This document shows positions 1 to 15,400 of a stretch of DNA of 64,000 nucleotides, one piece after another. Origin of the DNA: Apostichopus japonicus (lineage: Eukaryota; Echinodermata; Holothuroidea; Aspidochirotida; Stichopodidae). Each line of letters opens with the position of its first letter. Position 1 is the stretch's first letter. The position numbers were made by a program, and so were the translations under genes. The stretch lies in contig NC_092570.1 of assembly GCF_037975245.1 (NCBI RefSeq), positions 6,679,001 to 6,743,000 on the forward strand, written 5' to 3'. Under the pieces are notes generated by a model. The model searched no databases, was not told where the DNA came from, and saw only the letters and a program-made list of their open reading frames with translations.

Positions 1-249
1 GAATTTGAATAAAATGAGTTGTCTTCATTTGAAATCTTCCAGAAAGCTCACAAATCAGTTTTAATGGGATTAAGGTGATAGACTCCACAGTCCTTAGCTT
101 AATCATCCTTAGCTTAATACACCCCCCCCTTTTTTTTTTAAATGATTCTATTTTCAAATGACATTTTTTTCCATCATTTTTAAGTGGATAGTATTTGTAT
201 AGATTTATACTGACTTTTTGTGATTTTTCCATCATTTTATCTACAAAAG

Positions 250-432
250 GGCCTTTCGCAGCTTGCAGCGGTGAAGTCGACTTGGAAAAACTCAAGAAGA
301 CCTGTGAATTTGACTTGTGTGCCACCCTTCCAGATCAGTCACTTCTCTGCTCAAACCTGGGGGTCTTAAACACGGTTTGTCGAGAAGCTGGCATCAACAT
401 AGGCGACTGGAGAAAGGAGGTCCCAGAATGTC
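250..432 (+). CDS. Exon 1 of window: C8 domain (partial module 0)
   Basis: AG at 248-249 and donor GTAAGT at 433; phase 1 in, phase 1 out. It reads from GPFAACSG to WRKEVPEC and has the C8 cysteine spacing. The VWD and linker exons that should precede it lie left of the window. Confidence 0.88.
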
Positions 433-3400
433 GTAAGTACAGACCCAGACGTGTTCAAGCAATTTTCCACAGCGGCAGGTTTGAGCCGTTACAATGTCAA
501 AGGTCAAACAAAATCATGAGTGTAGGAAAGTCCTACAGTAGTTGTGAAAACTTATAAATACAAGAAATAAGTGAACTAAGAAAAACTGAATGGGAAGTCA
601 GAAGCGATGGAAAAGAAACAAACGATTTTTTTTTTTACTAGAACAGGATTTGACCTCAAAGTATCAAAAACAGAGAGATAGCTGCTTGAGAACTTAACAT
701 TCCCGATAGGGCAACCCCAGCCAAAAATGCACTGCTAACCCCAACTACAACCCTAACCCAAAATGCACCCCTATCCCCAAATGCACCCCTAACCCTTACC
801 CAATCAATAATGATTCATTCCTTACCCAATCAGAAATGATTCGTTCCTTATAAACAAGAGCAACTTCTAGGCAACTTTTTTTTTTTCATATGAAGAAATG
901 ACAATTATTTGTCATTGCAATTTAGTATAGTAAACCATCGTTATTACCCCTACATTGCAACACATTCAAGCACCCTCAGAATTACATTACGTTAGTCACA
1001 TGTTAGGTACTCAACTCAGTTCTCTTGAATACCCTTCTCTGCTGCTTTCTGACTGGGAACAATAAACAGGCATGAGCTTTTGCTGCGAATTCGCGGAATA
1101 TCCGTGATATCTTTTATCCTAAACTTTTATCCTAACACACTGTAACCTATGCAAACTGGAGCCTATACCACAATTTTTGCAAAAGTTCCATGATTTTTTT
1201 TTAACCCAGGCTCATCCCTGAAATAAAGCTGGGTTATGATTCCCTAGTGATGCAATATGCAAATATGCAAATTTTTGGGAAAACTGTGTATTTAATATTC
1301 ATTATCTATGTCACATGACTTAAGATACCTATGAGTTCATGACATCATGACAATGGATAAAGAAACAAGTCAAACAAACTCAACACATCATGTGGAGAAT
1401 TGAATCGAATTTTATTATTTGTCAATACGATTCTCGTGCAGCTTTTGAATGTCCTGCTGGTACAGTCTACAACCACTGCGGTTCTGGATGTCCGCCCACC
1501 TGTACAGGAGAAGTTGTTGAAACGTGTCCAACAGAATGTATTGAGGTCTGCGAATGTCCCGAAGGTCAAAGTTTATCCGACGGAAAGTGTGTCCCTCTAG
1601 AAGAGTGCGGATGTGCTCTAGAAAGCGGAGGATATCTTCCAGTGAGTACAGATCACCGTTTGGCCTCACGCTGCTCATTTCCATAAATAAGTCAAAGAGA
1701 ACCAGTGAGATCGAGAAATAGCGTTTCCAAACCAATTTCTGTTTGTTAGTTATTTTATTAGGGACAACAATGAAGAAATTGTAGTAATAGTCATACTTTC
1801 ATCACTAGAAAACAAAACCAGAGCTTTTAAAGAGAAGCAATGAAACAAGAATCTTTTGGTTTGGTGTGCAGTATTGTGCTCTTATATTTCAGCTCTATGA
1901 TTTGGGACAAAGTTTTGCAAAAAAAGTTTCAAGCTGGTTTTTCACAGCTCTTAAATCTGGATTGAAGTTACAGATGAAAAACAGGCAGATATGTTCCTGA
2001 CTCTCTGCATGCATTAATTCTCTGTAATATCGAAAATTGTTGCATTTCTTGGAAAAGCTTATAAACTGAAGGCGCTTTGTGCATCACCACAAAATGCTAT
2101 ACTAAAGGACTTTAACCCCTGATCGACCTGGCGAGTTGCCCGCGACACGGACGTGTATTACTTGTGTACTTAGCACTTCGTAATACCTACGTCCGCCGAC
2201 GTTCACCTCTAGAAATGCCATTTCTGCGTAAGATTTCTACGATATGAATAATCAATCACCTTGTGACCTCACGTCAATTACCCACTACCTGACGAGAAAA
2301 AGCTGTCATGGTACTGAATATTAATGAGATCAACTCGGCAGTGGGCGGAGTCGCTTGCCGTTGTTCATCTAATTCATGATAGTATATACTGCGTATATTT
2401 TTATCATTTATAACACTTTAATGAGAACTGTGTAGGGGAATACATGACGAATATGATTTTTTCTGATATATTTTGAGTCTCACAATTTTCTGACATTTGT
2501 TCGAATTAGTACTAGATTATATTCAACGCACTAGAGTTGTGTCCGAGCTCCGCCCATTCTGATACGTGTATTCATTTTCCGAACCAATCAACTGTTGGTT
2601 GAGTCTATTAGCGACACAGGGTCAGAAATCGGAAAGTTGTAAACAACTACAGATGTCGAATGCGGAGCATTCACATCGGTTGCACAGATAACCTGGCGAG
2701 AGGTCCTGTGGAGGGATAATTGCTTTATTATTAAAGAGACTTTTTTTTTTTCTTCTTCTGGGGGAAGTGGCTGATAAGTGAAGCATCGTTACAACTGCAC
2801 TGCATAGAAAGCCATGAATGAATTCTGAGGGAGACATTTCACAATTTAAGCTACTTTTGTTATAAGGCTACCATTGAATTTGATTTTCGATCGCAAAAGC
2901 CAACGATTATTGTCGTTGATCAATACAAGCACACATGTGAGGTGTACATTGTTGCATGGAGTTAAAGAACAAAAGGTAGTTATTTTAAGCTATTTTGAAT
3001 TTAATCGCATACTATTTATTGACCTTTAAGTGCCACCCACAATAATTTGTTAATTTGATGCCTTCTCTTCATTTATTTTATCTTACATCTTTGTCTTTTA
3101 TTCTGTGTCCTCTAGTCTGGAGGAGAGGCCTTGGTAGATGGCTGTTCTCAGCTCTGTAGCTGCCAGGCCGGCAAACTGACCTGCTCGGCTAGTAGTTGTC
3201 ATGAGAATGCAGAGTGCGTAACCAAGGGTGGAGTCACAAAATGTTACTGCCAGGAAGGCTATGATGGAGATGGCCAGACATGTAAACCTATTGGTAAGAA
3301 GATGGATAGATAGATAAACAGACAGATAGACAGACAGACATACAGATAGATAGTTAGACAGACAGACAGACTGACGGACAGACAGACATATAGACCGATA

Positions 3401-6400
3401 GATAGACGGACATATAAATAGACGGATAGATAGACAGACCGTTAGATAGACAGACAGATAGACCGATAGATAGACGGACAGATAAATAGACGGATAGATA
3501 GACAGACAGATAGATAGATAGACAGACAGACTTAGACAGATAGACAGACAGACAGATGTTTAAACCCTAATGAGAAATATTTTAAGATGTTGTTGAGTTC
3601 TTGCAGTTTCAAGTACTGTAATACTTACACAAAGGCATCGTCAAGGACAAAATGATGTTGAATTTTATTTATTTCTTAATCCCAAATTTTCCTGTAATTC
3701 AGGTGTGGAATAGCTTATATCTTTAAGGTATTGGATTTTGGATAAATTGGTTGCAGAGTTGTTCAAACCTAAGTTTAGTCTAATTTGTGTCCAAAATCTG
3801 GTCAGAGGTTGAGCTATTACCATTGAAGGGTTTACAATAGTTACAATGGCTACTTGCACAATTTTTGTTGTGAAAACCACTTCAAATTGAATAGTGCACA
3901 AGTTACATTATTTTAGGAGTGAGTAAAATTTGGTAGAAATTCTACTACAATTACATCTTTTGTGTAATTACGGCACAACCTGCCACCTTCAGCGACTTAC
4001 ATGATATCTTTTCTGATCTATCCAGGTGACTGCGATTGCACAATTTGGGGTGATCCTCATCTCATTTCATTCGACAACGTGCCGTTCGACTTCCAGGGTG
4101 ACTGCGAATACACTTTGCTCAAACCGTGCGGGGAGAGCGATTTACCGGACTTTGAGCTCATCGGAAACCTGTTCAAGGACTCTCCCAACGACAAATACTC
4201 GTACATCCGAGGGATGAGACTGGTGCTGGGAGGAAAGGTGTATGAACTGCTCCACAAAGGGAAGGTCCTTGTGGATGGACTTGTAGAACCTCTCCCCTAC
4301 AGAGATGAAGAAACCAATGTACAAATTACACCGATATCTACGTATTTGGTGAGCATAATTATCACAACATAAGATTCGATTCTGTCTTTACATTTATCAA
4401 ATGAGATTCTTTAGTTATAACAGAATAAGAATTTAGAATAAAGGGATTTTAGGAACTTGCTCATCCCCCACTCACTCACACCCACCCCCCCATCCCCCAC
4501 CCACCCCAACCGACATCCAAAGCAAAACCAGCTAGAAAAAGAAATTCAAATACAGATTCTCTTCCACCCCATGATTATGTACCCATTCAGTATGTACCAT
4601 TTTAGATGTTACCTTGAATTTTGCACCAAACATTCTCTTCTTCTGAGACTGCCAGAGCCTAAATAGATGTTTTAGTATTTGATATGTTGTTAATAAACAT
4701 TCTGTACTATGATGACATGTATGTGATTTCTAAGTCAATTTAAAAATAGAATAAAGAATAACAATTAGTATACTACTCTCCAAGCCATGCCATTGCTCTT
4801 GCGGAGTAATTTCCCAATTTCATCGTCAACTGTCAAAGTTCTGTCCTGTGATGGTTAACTGTGATCTTGTCTCATAGATCAGGGATTCCCTAACTGGGGT
4901 GCATGAACCCCCAGGGGGTGCGTGAGTCCATCCCAGGGGGTTTGTGAAACGTTTCTGAAAGTCAAAACTAGATTACTTTTTGTTGAACTAAAATCTGATA
5001 TATCATATCATTTAGTAATGTACAAAAGTGGTACCTATCGACAAACTCTTTTCGCGTTCCATTCTCATATGTTGCCAAAGTAGTATCGTACCGTGCATGT
5101 GATAAAAACAGGAGCATCTGTCTCATCGTGTGTGATGGGTGATGGATGCGTGATACAATTTGGGATCCGATCTTGAAGTTTCCATATAAATATTTGTTCA
5201 TCTTTTGTTTTTATTACAATATTACACTATGGACTTGATCTTTAACGAAGCACTGTTATGCATATTATAGTTTAAGAATGACTCAGATCGTGTCTCGAAA
5301 AGTCGGGGGTTCGTGGACAACTCTGACATCCACAGGGGGTTCGTGGGGGGATAAAGTTAGGGCAACCCTGTCGTAGATGGTACTTTCGACTTTCTGTTTC
5401 TCTACAGTCGCTCACCACCGACTTTGGCCTTTCAGTCGTCTGGACCGGTAACGATGCAACTAAAATTACCGTTTCCAAGGAGAAATTCTTTGACGTTTCA
5501 TGCGGCCTCTGTGGAACCTGCAATGATGTCAAAAGGGACGAGTTCTTATCAATAACAGGAGAACTAGTGAGTATAATTCCAACAGTAGAAGAGACCAAAG
5601 ATTTTACTGCTTTTCATTAATATTCAATTTCAAACTGATAAAGTTTGATGTTAATGTCAAATCTACTTAAAGAAACATATGAGAGACTTTTAATTACAGG
5701 AAGATGGATCTTAGAAATGAATTATTTTTTCATTTTTTTTTTCTTTTTTTTTTTCACAACAACAACAAAATTACAATATGAAAGGAAATCTTCTATAAAG
5801 CCTGAATTGGCATAACAGGGTAGAAGACTCCCGGGTAAAAGAAGAAAAATGTAATACAAGTTGAATGAGCAGAATGATAGAGATACTTTAAGGAGTAATA
5901 ACTAGACAGGATATCATTGTCCTAGTTCATAAAAAAAATTAGCTATACATGTAATTACTTAATATATAAATATAGCATAAAGACAGTATTAGTATGATGT
6001 GATGATCTATTTTCTTAAATACTTCTTAGATAAACTCAACTGTCACCCACAAAAAGAATGCAAGTGGCAATGCGACACATTCGCCTAGCGGCTATCCAAA
6101 ATCAATATGCAATGTAAAAAAGAAATACTCCAACCAACTAATGATGCAGAACAAGTTTTATAAATTCAACTTCTTAAGTGAATAGGTATTTATTGAGGAG
6201 GAACTTTCTCCTTAAAATAATAAAAAAAAGGAACATGCAAAATAAAGGTTACAGCGTTCTGTAATACTGCTTAGGAACACGTAGGACTCCTGAATACTTA
6301 GAGATAACAGATTGCTTTGGCGCAGTCTTTACCAGAGGATAACATATACTAGATTTAGCTTAACTACTGAAAAGGTTAAGACTTTCCAAAGTTTTGATAC

Positions 6401-9400
6401 CCCTGGATCTTTTTCAATTGCGAGAGAGCAAACTGGCACGTATAAATTTAGTCTTAATATATATTAGTTGGATATTCTTTTCTCTATAAAAGAATGAGAT
6501 TACCTCTTCTAGTCTGAAGAGCTTTCCCCCCTTTACATCATGAAATTCTGATTTAACATTTATCTAAAAAAAAAATGAGTTCTGAGTTGTCACTATGACG
6601 AATATTGCCTAAAGGTGTTGACAATACTTGTTGACACGTGGTTGCTGATATCAGGTTGTGGTAGGTGTTATAGTCGGTGATAAAACTATCCTCAAAAGCT
6701 TCCGGTCTTCGACCCAATGTGAGAGGAAAGTGGCAAATGGTTCCAGTTCTTAAACTGTCAGACGAGCTCTGCAATACAGCTTTACTTTATCCGGTCAGGT
6801 GATGTACTTCCATCCCAACTCTGCCGACAAGCTGCCCTATCCAGAACACTAAATATTGTGTGATACTGGAATCTCCAGGGAAAAATTGTGTTTCAAGCTT
6901 TCACAGTTAAATGCCAGATATTAATTAAAGTATGCCAGCCCAGGCTTCAATACAGGTATCCTATATATAGGATCCTGTGCCCCATGATATGAAAATCACA
7001 ATATTGTAGCTCCGTCTTTTTCAGCTAAGAGATATAGCAGGACTCAATCCGATGATGGTATTTTGGAGAGTGAATAAAAATCTTATCCAACACTCACTTC
7101 ACTGGCTGGATGTGATGTCACACATAATTAATAGTGTATCAATTTGCATAACTTGGCAATACAATACATTGTCATCTTGACTATGTCCTGCCCTGGTAGG
7201 TTTCTTTTGTGTGCACTAGCTATGCTATGCTACCCTGTACCTTTGTATTATTATACTATGCCCTGACCTGGTGATGTTTCTTTTGTATACATACTCAATT
7301 ATGCTACCTTGTATTTTTGTAGTGAATGGAGGGATTAGGGTTTATGTAAATTGTCCTACATCCTTGGATACTACTTTCCAACATCAACAACAACCAGCAT
7401 TGACTAAAGTAAAAGTTACTAAAAAAACTTTCTAAAATAAACAGCTGACAGATTGACTTCTTCTGTCATACAAATACAAATTAACTAAATTATACTATTC
7501 TAATGTGACATCAACGACTTTTTGGACTTTATATTATATATATATATATTAGTCAAAGGACACTTCAGCATGTTGTAACAATTTCAACTACACCAGACAT
7601 CAAATGAACATGAGACAAAAGATCAGCTGCTGAATACTTCATTAATAGGAATAATTACAAACGTATTGTAGGCACTAATTAACCTTTTCTTATACTGTTA
7701 CATTGGGAGGTTGGAGGGAGGGGTTATCATGGTTTGTATCTAAAAAGTATGCAATGTGCTAAAAAAAAAAAGGGAGAAAATATAGTCAATAAATGAACAA
7801 TGCTGGAAGACTGTTTATCATGAAAATGGTCACATTCATCTGCCAGAGGATTTGTCTATATGTTAATTTTACAAAGTTATTTTAGCAAACACATCTATGA
7901 TAAGGTCTTCTTTGTATAATGTAGTCCTTGGTACTAGAATCGACTGTAATACTTCAAAGATTTGCAACTGAGAAAACTGAGAACCTTGAGAAAACTTTTA
8001 TCCTCTTAATACAGAAGTGTAACAAGTGTTTGAACCAGTTTACATTGGTTTGATTTCAAAGTAGTTTACATTACTGATCAATGAACATATGTTGCACCTA
8101 AGCCACTTTGATGCAAACATAATTGGTAATTCTGAATAGCATCAGGTATATAGAGAGGTAACAAAATAATGTTCTTGACTTGTAGATGATGTCAAAAAAT
8201 CCATTATGCTATATATTTACAGGTTTTGAAAGCAAATGCATATAAACAAAAAGGAAATTCCTGATTTTGAAATTAAATTACCTCTTTTGTGATGTAGTTC
8301 TGCAGAGTGTTAAATGTAGGTCGATTGATGAACCAAGACTGCCATTTAGACATTTTTCAATTTTTATTTAATTTTAATAGCTTAGTAATCCAATTGATTT
8401 TGGTAACTCCTGGAAGACGGGAGACAGGCAGTGTGTAGATACACCTGAAGAGATCGTTTGCCCGGTCGGAGGAGAGGCAGAAACTGAAGCTAAGAATGCC
8501 TGTAACACTATCATTGATCCATTAGGTGAGTAGAAGTATGGCTGTAATGCTATCTTTGATCCATTAGGTGAGTAGAAGTATGGCAGTAATGCTATCTTTG
8601 ATCCATTAGGTGAGTAGAAGTATGGCTGTAATGCTATCTTTGATCCATTAGGTGAGTAGAAGTATGGCTGTAATGCTATCATTGATCCATTAGGTGAGTA
8701 GAAGTATTAGTAATTATGAATATATTTGATAATTTTCAAGTTGTCTCTTGTTTTTCTTGAAAGGTGCTCTCGCTGTTTGCCATGACTTTGTGGATCCCAC
8801 ACCATTCTACGATGCCTGCGTCTATGACGTCTGTGCGAGCGAGGAAGGAGAAAATTTATGCACTAACATGGATGAATATTCAAAGGCTTGTAGCGATGCG
8901 GGCGGTGTGAGTAATTTCTGGTGGAAGGATAGACCGGAGTGTCAACCAGGTAGGTCATTAGATTTAACCAAAATCACCAGTGTTTACATGGTTACGTATC
9001 CTACCACCCAAATGCAGCTTACCAATATAAAATGTGTTAATGTGTTAACTACTAGCAGCATTACTGTCACTAGAGAATTTCAGAGATTTCCAAAAAGGAG
9101 TATGAAACACAAGCATTTTACATGCAGATGTAGCTACTTTGTTGGTCAAAGAGAAAACTATTGCATAAGATTTTACTTTCATTTGATTGGAACATGTCAT
9201 TTCGAGCTAATTTCACCAATATTCTGCAGCATGGTAAATACATGATTAGTTAGTGTTTGTTTTTAGGAAACGGATTACTTCGACTGGGATGAATCAATTG
9301 GGAAGGTTTATGAGAGCAGACCTCCCAGCGGAACCGTTAAAACTGACCTTTAAAAAACCTTCAGTTAATTTTGTTTGGGAGGTCTGTAAGAGGATTAAAA

Positions 9401-12400
9401 TTGATATTTGTGTTTTTTATTGCTAGCTGAGGTGGGGATGCTGGGAGGGGATGAGGTAGAGGGACCATTCCGTTTCTAATCGACAAGGGAGTAAATGAAA
9501 AAATTCTAAAAGAAAAGTGACCCATTCAAGGACAAAGTAATTCTTCCTAGTAGAAACAAATAACAGATGTTTTCCCTGGAGTATTGTCTACTTGGTATCA
9601 ACAAATCAAATCATTCATGACAAGCCAATCTTGATGTTCACTCTTCAAAGTGAGTTGTGGATCAAGATGTTGAAATTACTGACAGAGTATGGTAATTGTA
9701 CTTCACAAGACCACTCATCAGCTCCACAGACTGTGATACTAGTGATGGACAACGCCTTTGTATATTACATCTTTCAGAGTGCCCGGATGGATCCATTTAC
9801 ATTCCTAGTTTCCCAGGATGTCCCCCTTCCTGCATTCACCCACAAGGTGACCCCACATGTCCTGGTTCCCTGCCCGTGTGCCTCTGTCAGTTTCCAGCGC
9901 TATACCACGATGGCGAGTGTGTAGAGGACTGCACCGGTTGCCGGTTGGAATCTGGAGCGTATGTGAAGGTAACCTATTGTTTTACTTTCTATTTCTATTT
10001 CTTTTTGTCTTTCTTTTTTATTATTATTATTATTACTTTAAATTTCAAAAGGTACCATTTCCTTACTAATATAAAAGTAAATTTAAGTCCACCCCCTTGT
10101 GAGGAATAGCTGACAACATTACCAATCCATATGGCTCTTGTCTGTTTTGTTTGATCTAAACCTTTATTGTTAACTCTGGAAATCGATATCTTGCACAAAG
10201 TGTCACTTCAACACTACAAATTGTAAAAAGAAATACTTATTTTGCTCCAAATATGTTAAATTCTTCACAATATGTCGTTAACATACCCTAAGAGAATCAA
10301 CGATGAAAATGAAGAGAAAATGAGAAGTCTTTTTTTTTTCTTATTCATTTAGTCCATCTAGGACCTGAATCTACAACCTCTGATACTAACTTCCATTACT
10401 TCCAATGCCACACTCTTTATCAACTAAAACGTATAACACTGGTCTAGCATGATTGTCTGACCATTATTTGGTGTTTAATCACTTCAGAAATAGTTCCTTT
10501 TGTAAAACCAGTTTTTTTTTTTTTTTTTAAGCTTCAGCCTGACCTTTGGGACAATTTCATCTGTTGCATCTTTTGTTTTCTTTAAGGATGGCACTGTACA
10601 AGTCAATGAAGATTGTACAGAGAGCTGCACTTGTGTTGAAGGAGAATTACAGTGCGCACCCTTGGAGTGCCACGAGGCGGCAGAATGTGGAGTCAAGGGC
10701 GGTGTACGGGGATGTCAGTGCAAGGCGGGCTATACTGGAGACGGATTGACTTGTGTTGAAGGTGATCGTTTGTTCCCATCAGTAATTCTATTTTTAGGTG
10801 TTTTTCTATTCCTTCCTTTCTGTCTGTTTGAGTTGGTATTTAAGGAAGGCATGTGTGTGACTTGAGAGGAAAGGTAGTGCAGCATCACCCCCACCCCCAC
10901 CCAAACCCCACCCCTTTTGCAGCCAAGACATGATTATATGATAGAGATCATGACCAACTAATTTCTTAATAGAACTTGTTTTTTTTAGGAGATCAACAGT
11001 TTAAATCTTGTTCTAGCCCAAAACTTTCTTTGCTGTCATAAAATTTCTTGAAAGGCTATGAGCTATGATGGTGCAAACCGCCAGGTTAATTTCCGTATCA
11101 AAAATCTATTGTAAAAACAATATTTTCTTGCAGATATTATATGCATTAGTTTAATTGATTGCTCCAAAGTGTTTGCTTCCATCAGTCAGAATCTAACATC
11201 ATGAGAGTAGTTAAAGAGAGAATTCTCTAAATATTTTAAATACTTTATGAAATGCAGATGGTAAGATTAAATTGAGTGACTAGATCACAGCAGGTTAAAG
11301 ATGAAAAGTTGTCAATGTTATGTGCAGCGTAGATACCAAGTGAGTAAGAGGTGGGTCGTATGAAAAATTTGCATACTCATAAAGCCATATGTGCATTAAA
11401 TGTTACATAAGTACATTACAATCTTCCCTAGCTGCCTATAGCAAATACCACCCAAGTTCCCTGTTTTTGGCCAAAAACAGGGGAGATTGATGATCTACCT
11501 GAGCTGGTGATGCTAGCCATTCTGAATGCTCTTCTGCACAAAGTCATGACTAAACACACAGTGTACTATTTCAATGGTCAAGCCAAACTTGTCCTTACAC
11601 ACAGGACAGTAGTGCTTGCCATTAGTGCACTTGTGTTTACAATCATATGGTGACTGGTCAATGAATTATGTGCACTCATGGATGAGGCCTAATGACAGTA
11701 TTTGGGTAGTTTATGCTATCAGGTAACAAATTAATAATGCTAAAGTGAATTTGAGGTGGACTGTTTTTCTATAGGCAGGCTTGACCATCATGTAACTATT
11801 TGTCGCATGACAAGAATTTGAAAAAAATTATTCTCATTCCTTTGCTGTTCTTACTCAGTAAATTCTTGCTCAGTGAGCTGTTCTTACTCGGTTAGTCACT
11901 TTAAGTTGTTCACTGCCTGATTAACGATCTAACAGCATCTGTTTACTCTACAAATATTAGGAATTTCAGAGTGAGATAAAAAGAAAGATGGTGTGATAAT
12001 AAGTTGTTTCAATAACTTGGAGGAGAGAAACCAACATTTCAATTCTCATTTGTTAAATCAATCTAGCTGCCTGTGAGTGCACTGCCTGGGGTGACCCTCA
12101 CTACGTCACCTTCGATGGTGCCCGGTACGACTTCCAAGGAGATTGCGAGTACGTCCTGGTGGAGAGATGTACCGAAGATGAGAATGACCCGATTGAACCC
12201 TTCCGGGTCATCGCGAACAATCTCAAGATAAAGCCGACGGACTTGGTATCGTACACAAGAGCGGTGCGTCTTGAAACGAGAGGCAAAACCTACGAGATCC
12301 AAGACGATGGCACTGTATTTATTGACGGTATCCAAGAACCCTTACCGTACAAGGATGATGTCGTGACCGTACAGCGGCTGTTACCGAACAAAGTAGTAAG

Positions 12401-15400
12401 TGATCGCCTGATTTATTAAAATGTAATAAATGTTTGGAGCATTCAAAACTTTTTTACCAGAGGTGACTGAAGATGAACAATTATGAGGAATAGCAAGTTA
12501 TGACATAACACACCACAGGACTTTCATGGTAATGGTTTGATATTTCCTGTCCATTCTATCGCCACGCCACCACTTTTCTATTCTTCCTATTTTAGATTTC
12601 TTTTCCTTAACACTTTCCCTATATATATATTTGCCTTATATGTCTCCTCCATATACCCCTCCTCCATATAAACCTTGCCCCCTCCCCCCTTGTGACCGTG
12701 TCCTCTTTAGAGACCTTTTTCCTCGTAATCTAGACATGCTTCTTTGCTGTTTATCTAGGTGATTGACACCAACTTCCAGCTGTCTATCATGTATAACAGT
12801 CCTGCTGGAGTTAAAGTCAAAGCCTTCCACGACACCCACTTAGGAAAGACTTGCGGTCTGTGCGGTACCTGCAACAAGGATCCCAGTGATGAATTTCAAC
12901 TACCATCAGGAGATATGGTAAGTATAATGTACACTTTAAAGCGAAACCGTATTGCCCTAGGTTGTCATAGCAGCCATGCTGGGAACACTTACATTTTGCA
13001 CATGTGACCCCCCTCCCCCCCCCCATTATTCACTCTTCCAGGAATGTAATAATTCAAATAAGGACCTTCCCCACCGGCCCACACCCCTCCCTCAAAACAA
13101 ACAAAGAGAAACATCTTCTAGATAGATCAAATTACCCATTCCCAAAATTCTCTTCCTACTCTTTGCCTGAAAAGGCCGTGATATTTTGACTGATGTGATC
13201 GCACAATGTGACTTTCCTTAAAAAAAAAAAATTAAGCTCTCTAATTAAACCCATTCGATTAACTTTTATCAACGTTCAGAATCCAGAAATAGGGCCACGT
13301 TGGTCGTAATCCCCTTTGTATACATACACTTGAATAGCGTCGTTCATAAAATTTGTTCATGCATTTTCACAAAGGCAACCAACGCTGTCGAATTTGCCAA
13401 TGCCTGGTCAAATGGTGGTAGAACTTGTATTGAGGATGAAGGTGAGGAACCCTGTAAAGAAGGCTCAGAAGACAAGACAAATGCCGAAGACAGCTGTAGC
13501 GTCTTAACGTCTGTCTCGGGTAAGTCGGATGAAAGTTTCCCTCAATTTAGAGACAGATAGATGTATGTATGTTTAGATCCTCCTGCAAGCAGGAACTCGC
13601 AATGAAGCCATCATTGGCTCATCAAAGCCGCAAGCTGACCAAAGTCAGTCTCTTAGATTCATATTTTAACGTCCATGATTATGAATTGTCAATTGTCAAC
13701 AACTCTGTAACTGGACGACACATATTAATCTTGGAGTGACTCGAACTCGGTACCTTATGCTTGAAAGGCACCGGCGGTAACCACTGAGGTAACACTCCTT
13801 AGATGGTATATTCCAGCCCCATCAATTGGCTAGAAACATTCCTTCAGATTATTGTTGACCAACTTGTTCATTTATTTATTTCTTTGTAATCTGAGAGACT
13901 AAAGTCTTCCATTTTTCATAGACCACTGCATCGACTCAATTCTCTGTTAGTGTCTTTGGAGGCATCCTCATTAAATTTAAGTAGATAATCTGACAGCGTC
14001 TGAGTCATTCAAGCTGATAATCCAGGACCCTATAGTCTAGGGGAGATCAGCATCTCATTTTTAAAACAAAGAACCATGGATAGTTGTGAGTTCATTGATG
14101 ATGTAGTATGTAGTATCACTTACAGTAATGAGATAATATGCTATGGTAACCAATCCAGTATGTGTGAACAGAGTGCCAAGCCATTACTTCATGAAGAGGA
14201 TATCAAAGCAAGGAAAGAATGATCATGTGACACCTGAGCTTTGACCATTTTACTTCCGGGGGTGTTTTCTTAGGTACTGTTGTAAGGACGTAGTGTATGT
14301 AATGATATGTCTAGGGCTCTTTTGTATAGTATCTTCGTTACGCTCACCCCGACACTGAACTTTATCTTTCACAATGGACAGGTCCGTTTGCAGAGTGCCG
14401 CGCCATCTTGGATCCCTCTGCCATATTCGACGCTTGTTCAGTGGACGTTTGTGTCACGACCGACAAAGCCGAAGCCCTCTGCACCAACCTGAGAGTCTAC
14501 GCTAGGGCCTGTCTAGATGCAGGCGGGGATCCTGGAAACTGGTGGGAGACTGTCACAGAGTGTGGTAAGGTTTAACTTGTGTCCAAGAAAGTCCAACCAA
14601 CTTCAACAAAAACAATAGTTCACCATTCCACAAAATGAAGAAATCTGTTGAATATGCTCAAAGTTGCACTATGCATGAGCTACCTGGTTAAAATATTAAG
14701 AATTAGACAATATTATCATTATTTATTATTATTATTCCATAGATTGCGTCTCGCATTGTCTAAGAACATATCCTGAGGTTATACTGATGTACTTAGAACA
14801 CTGTCGAGCTAATACTTATAAATGCTGCCATCGTAGCAGCATTTAACGCATAAAAATTGACGGTTTTGGTGACATATTTTTTCCTCATTCCTTCTTCGCT
14901 TTGCCATCCTTGTGAATGTATGGTTTCTGCTAGCCTGAGACATACTTATTTATAGTTTTGTATTTTGCATCTGATTATCTTATGGTTCCTTGATTGTTAT
15001 ATTTATATGTATGTATTTTATATATATATGTATTACATATATGAATGTATTGTATGTATGTATCGGTTGAACTCGTACTGTTGTCTCAGAACCAACATTT
15101 TCTATTGACACTGTTTTAATATGATCCTTGAGGATCACCCTATGAACTAAGCTACTTGTGCTTCTGGGTCAGAAGTTAGAACCAGTTTGTCATATTACTC
15201 ATAATTCTGTTTCCAAACCCAGCATGTTTTATTGACACTGTTAATGGACCTTGTCGGTCAGTCTGTTGACCTATGCGTAATCTATTCCAGAACTATTTTG
15301 TTCTATGTTCTTTGATCCACGTGGGAAACCATCTTGTCCAATTTGAGATATTTTTATGAACTGTACGGATAAGCAGATAACGAATAACTCCTGCTTATTC

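Noticed and set aside
4001-4372. Treating this VWD frame as a stand-alone small gene starting at ATG 4001
   Set aside because: The ATG lies in the intron; the AG at 4024-4025, donor at 4349 and phase match with the other modules show it is an internal exon.
8374-8682. 102-residue minus-strand frame with [14 protein letters not shown] repeats
   Set aside because: Antisense of exon 6 and its 42-bp array; open only because the period is a multiple of three.
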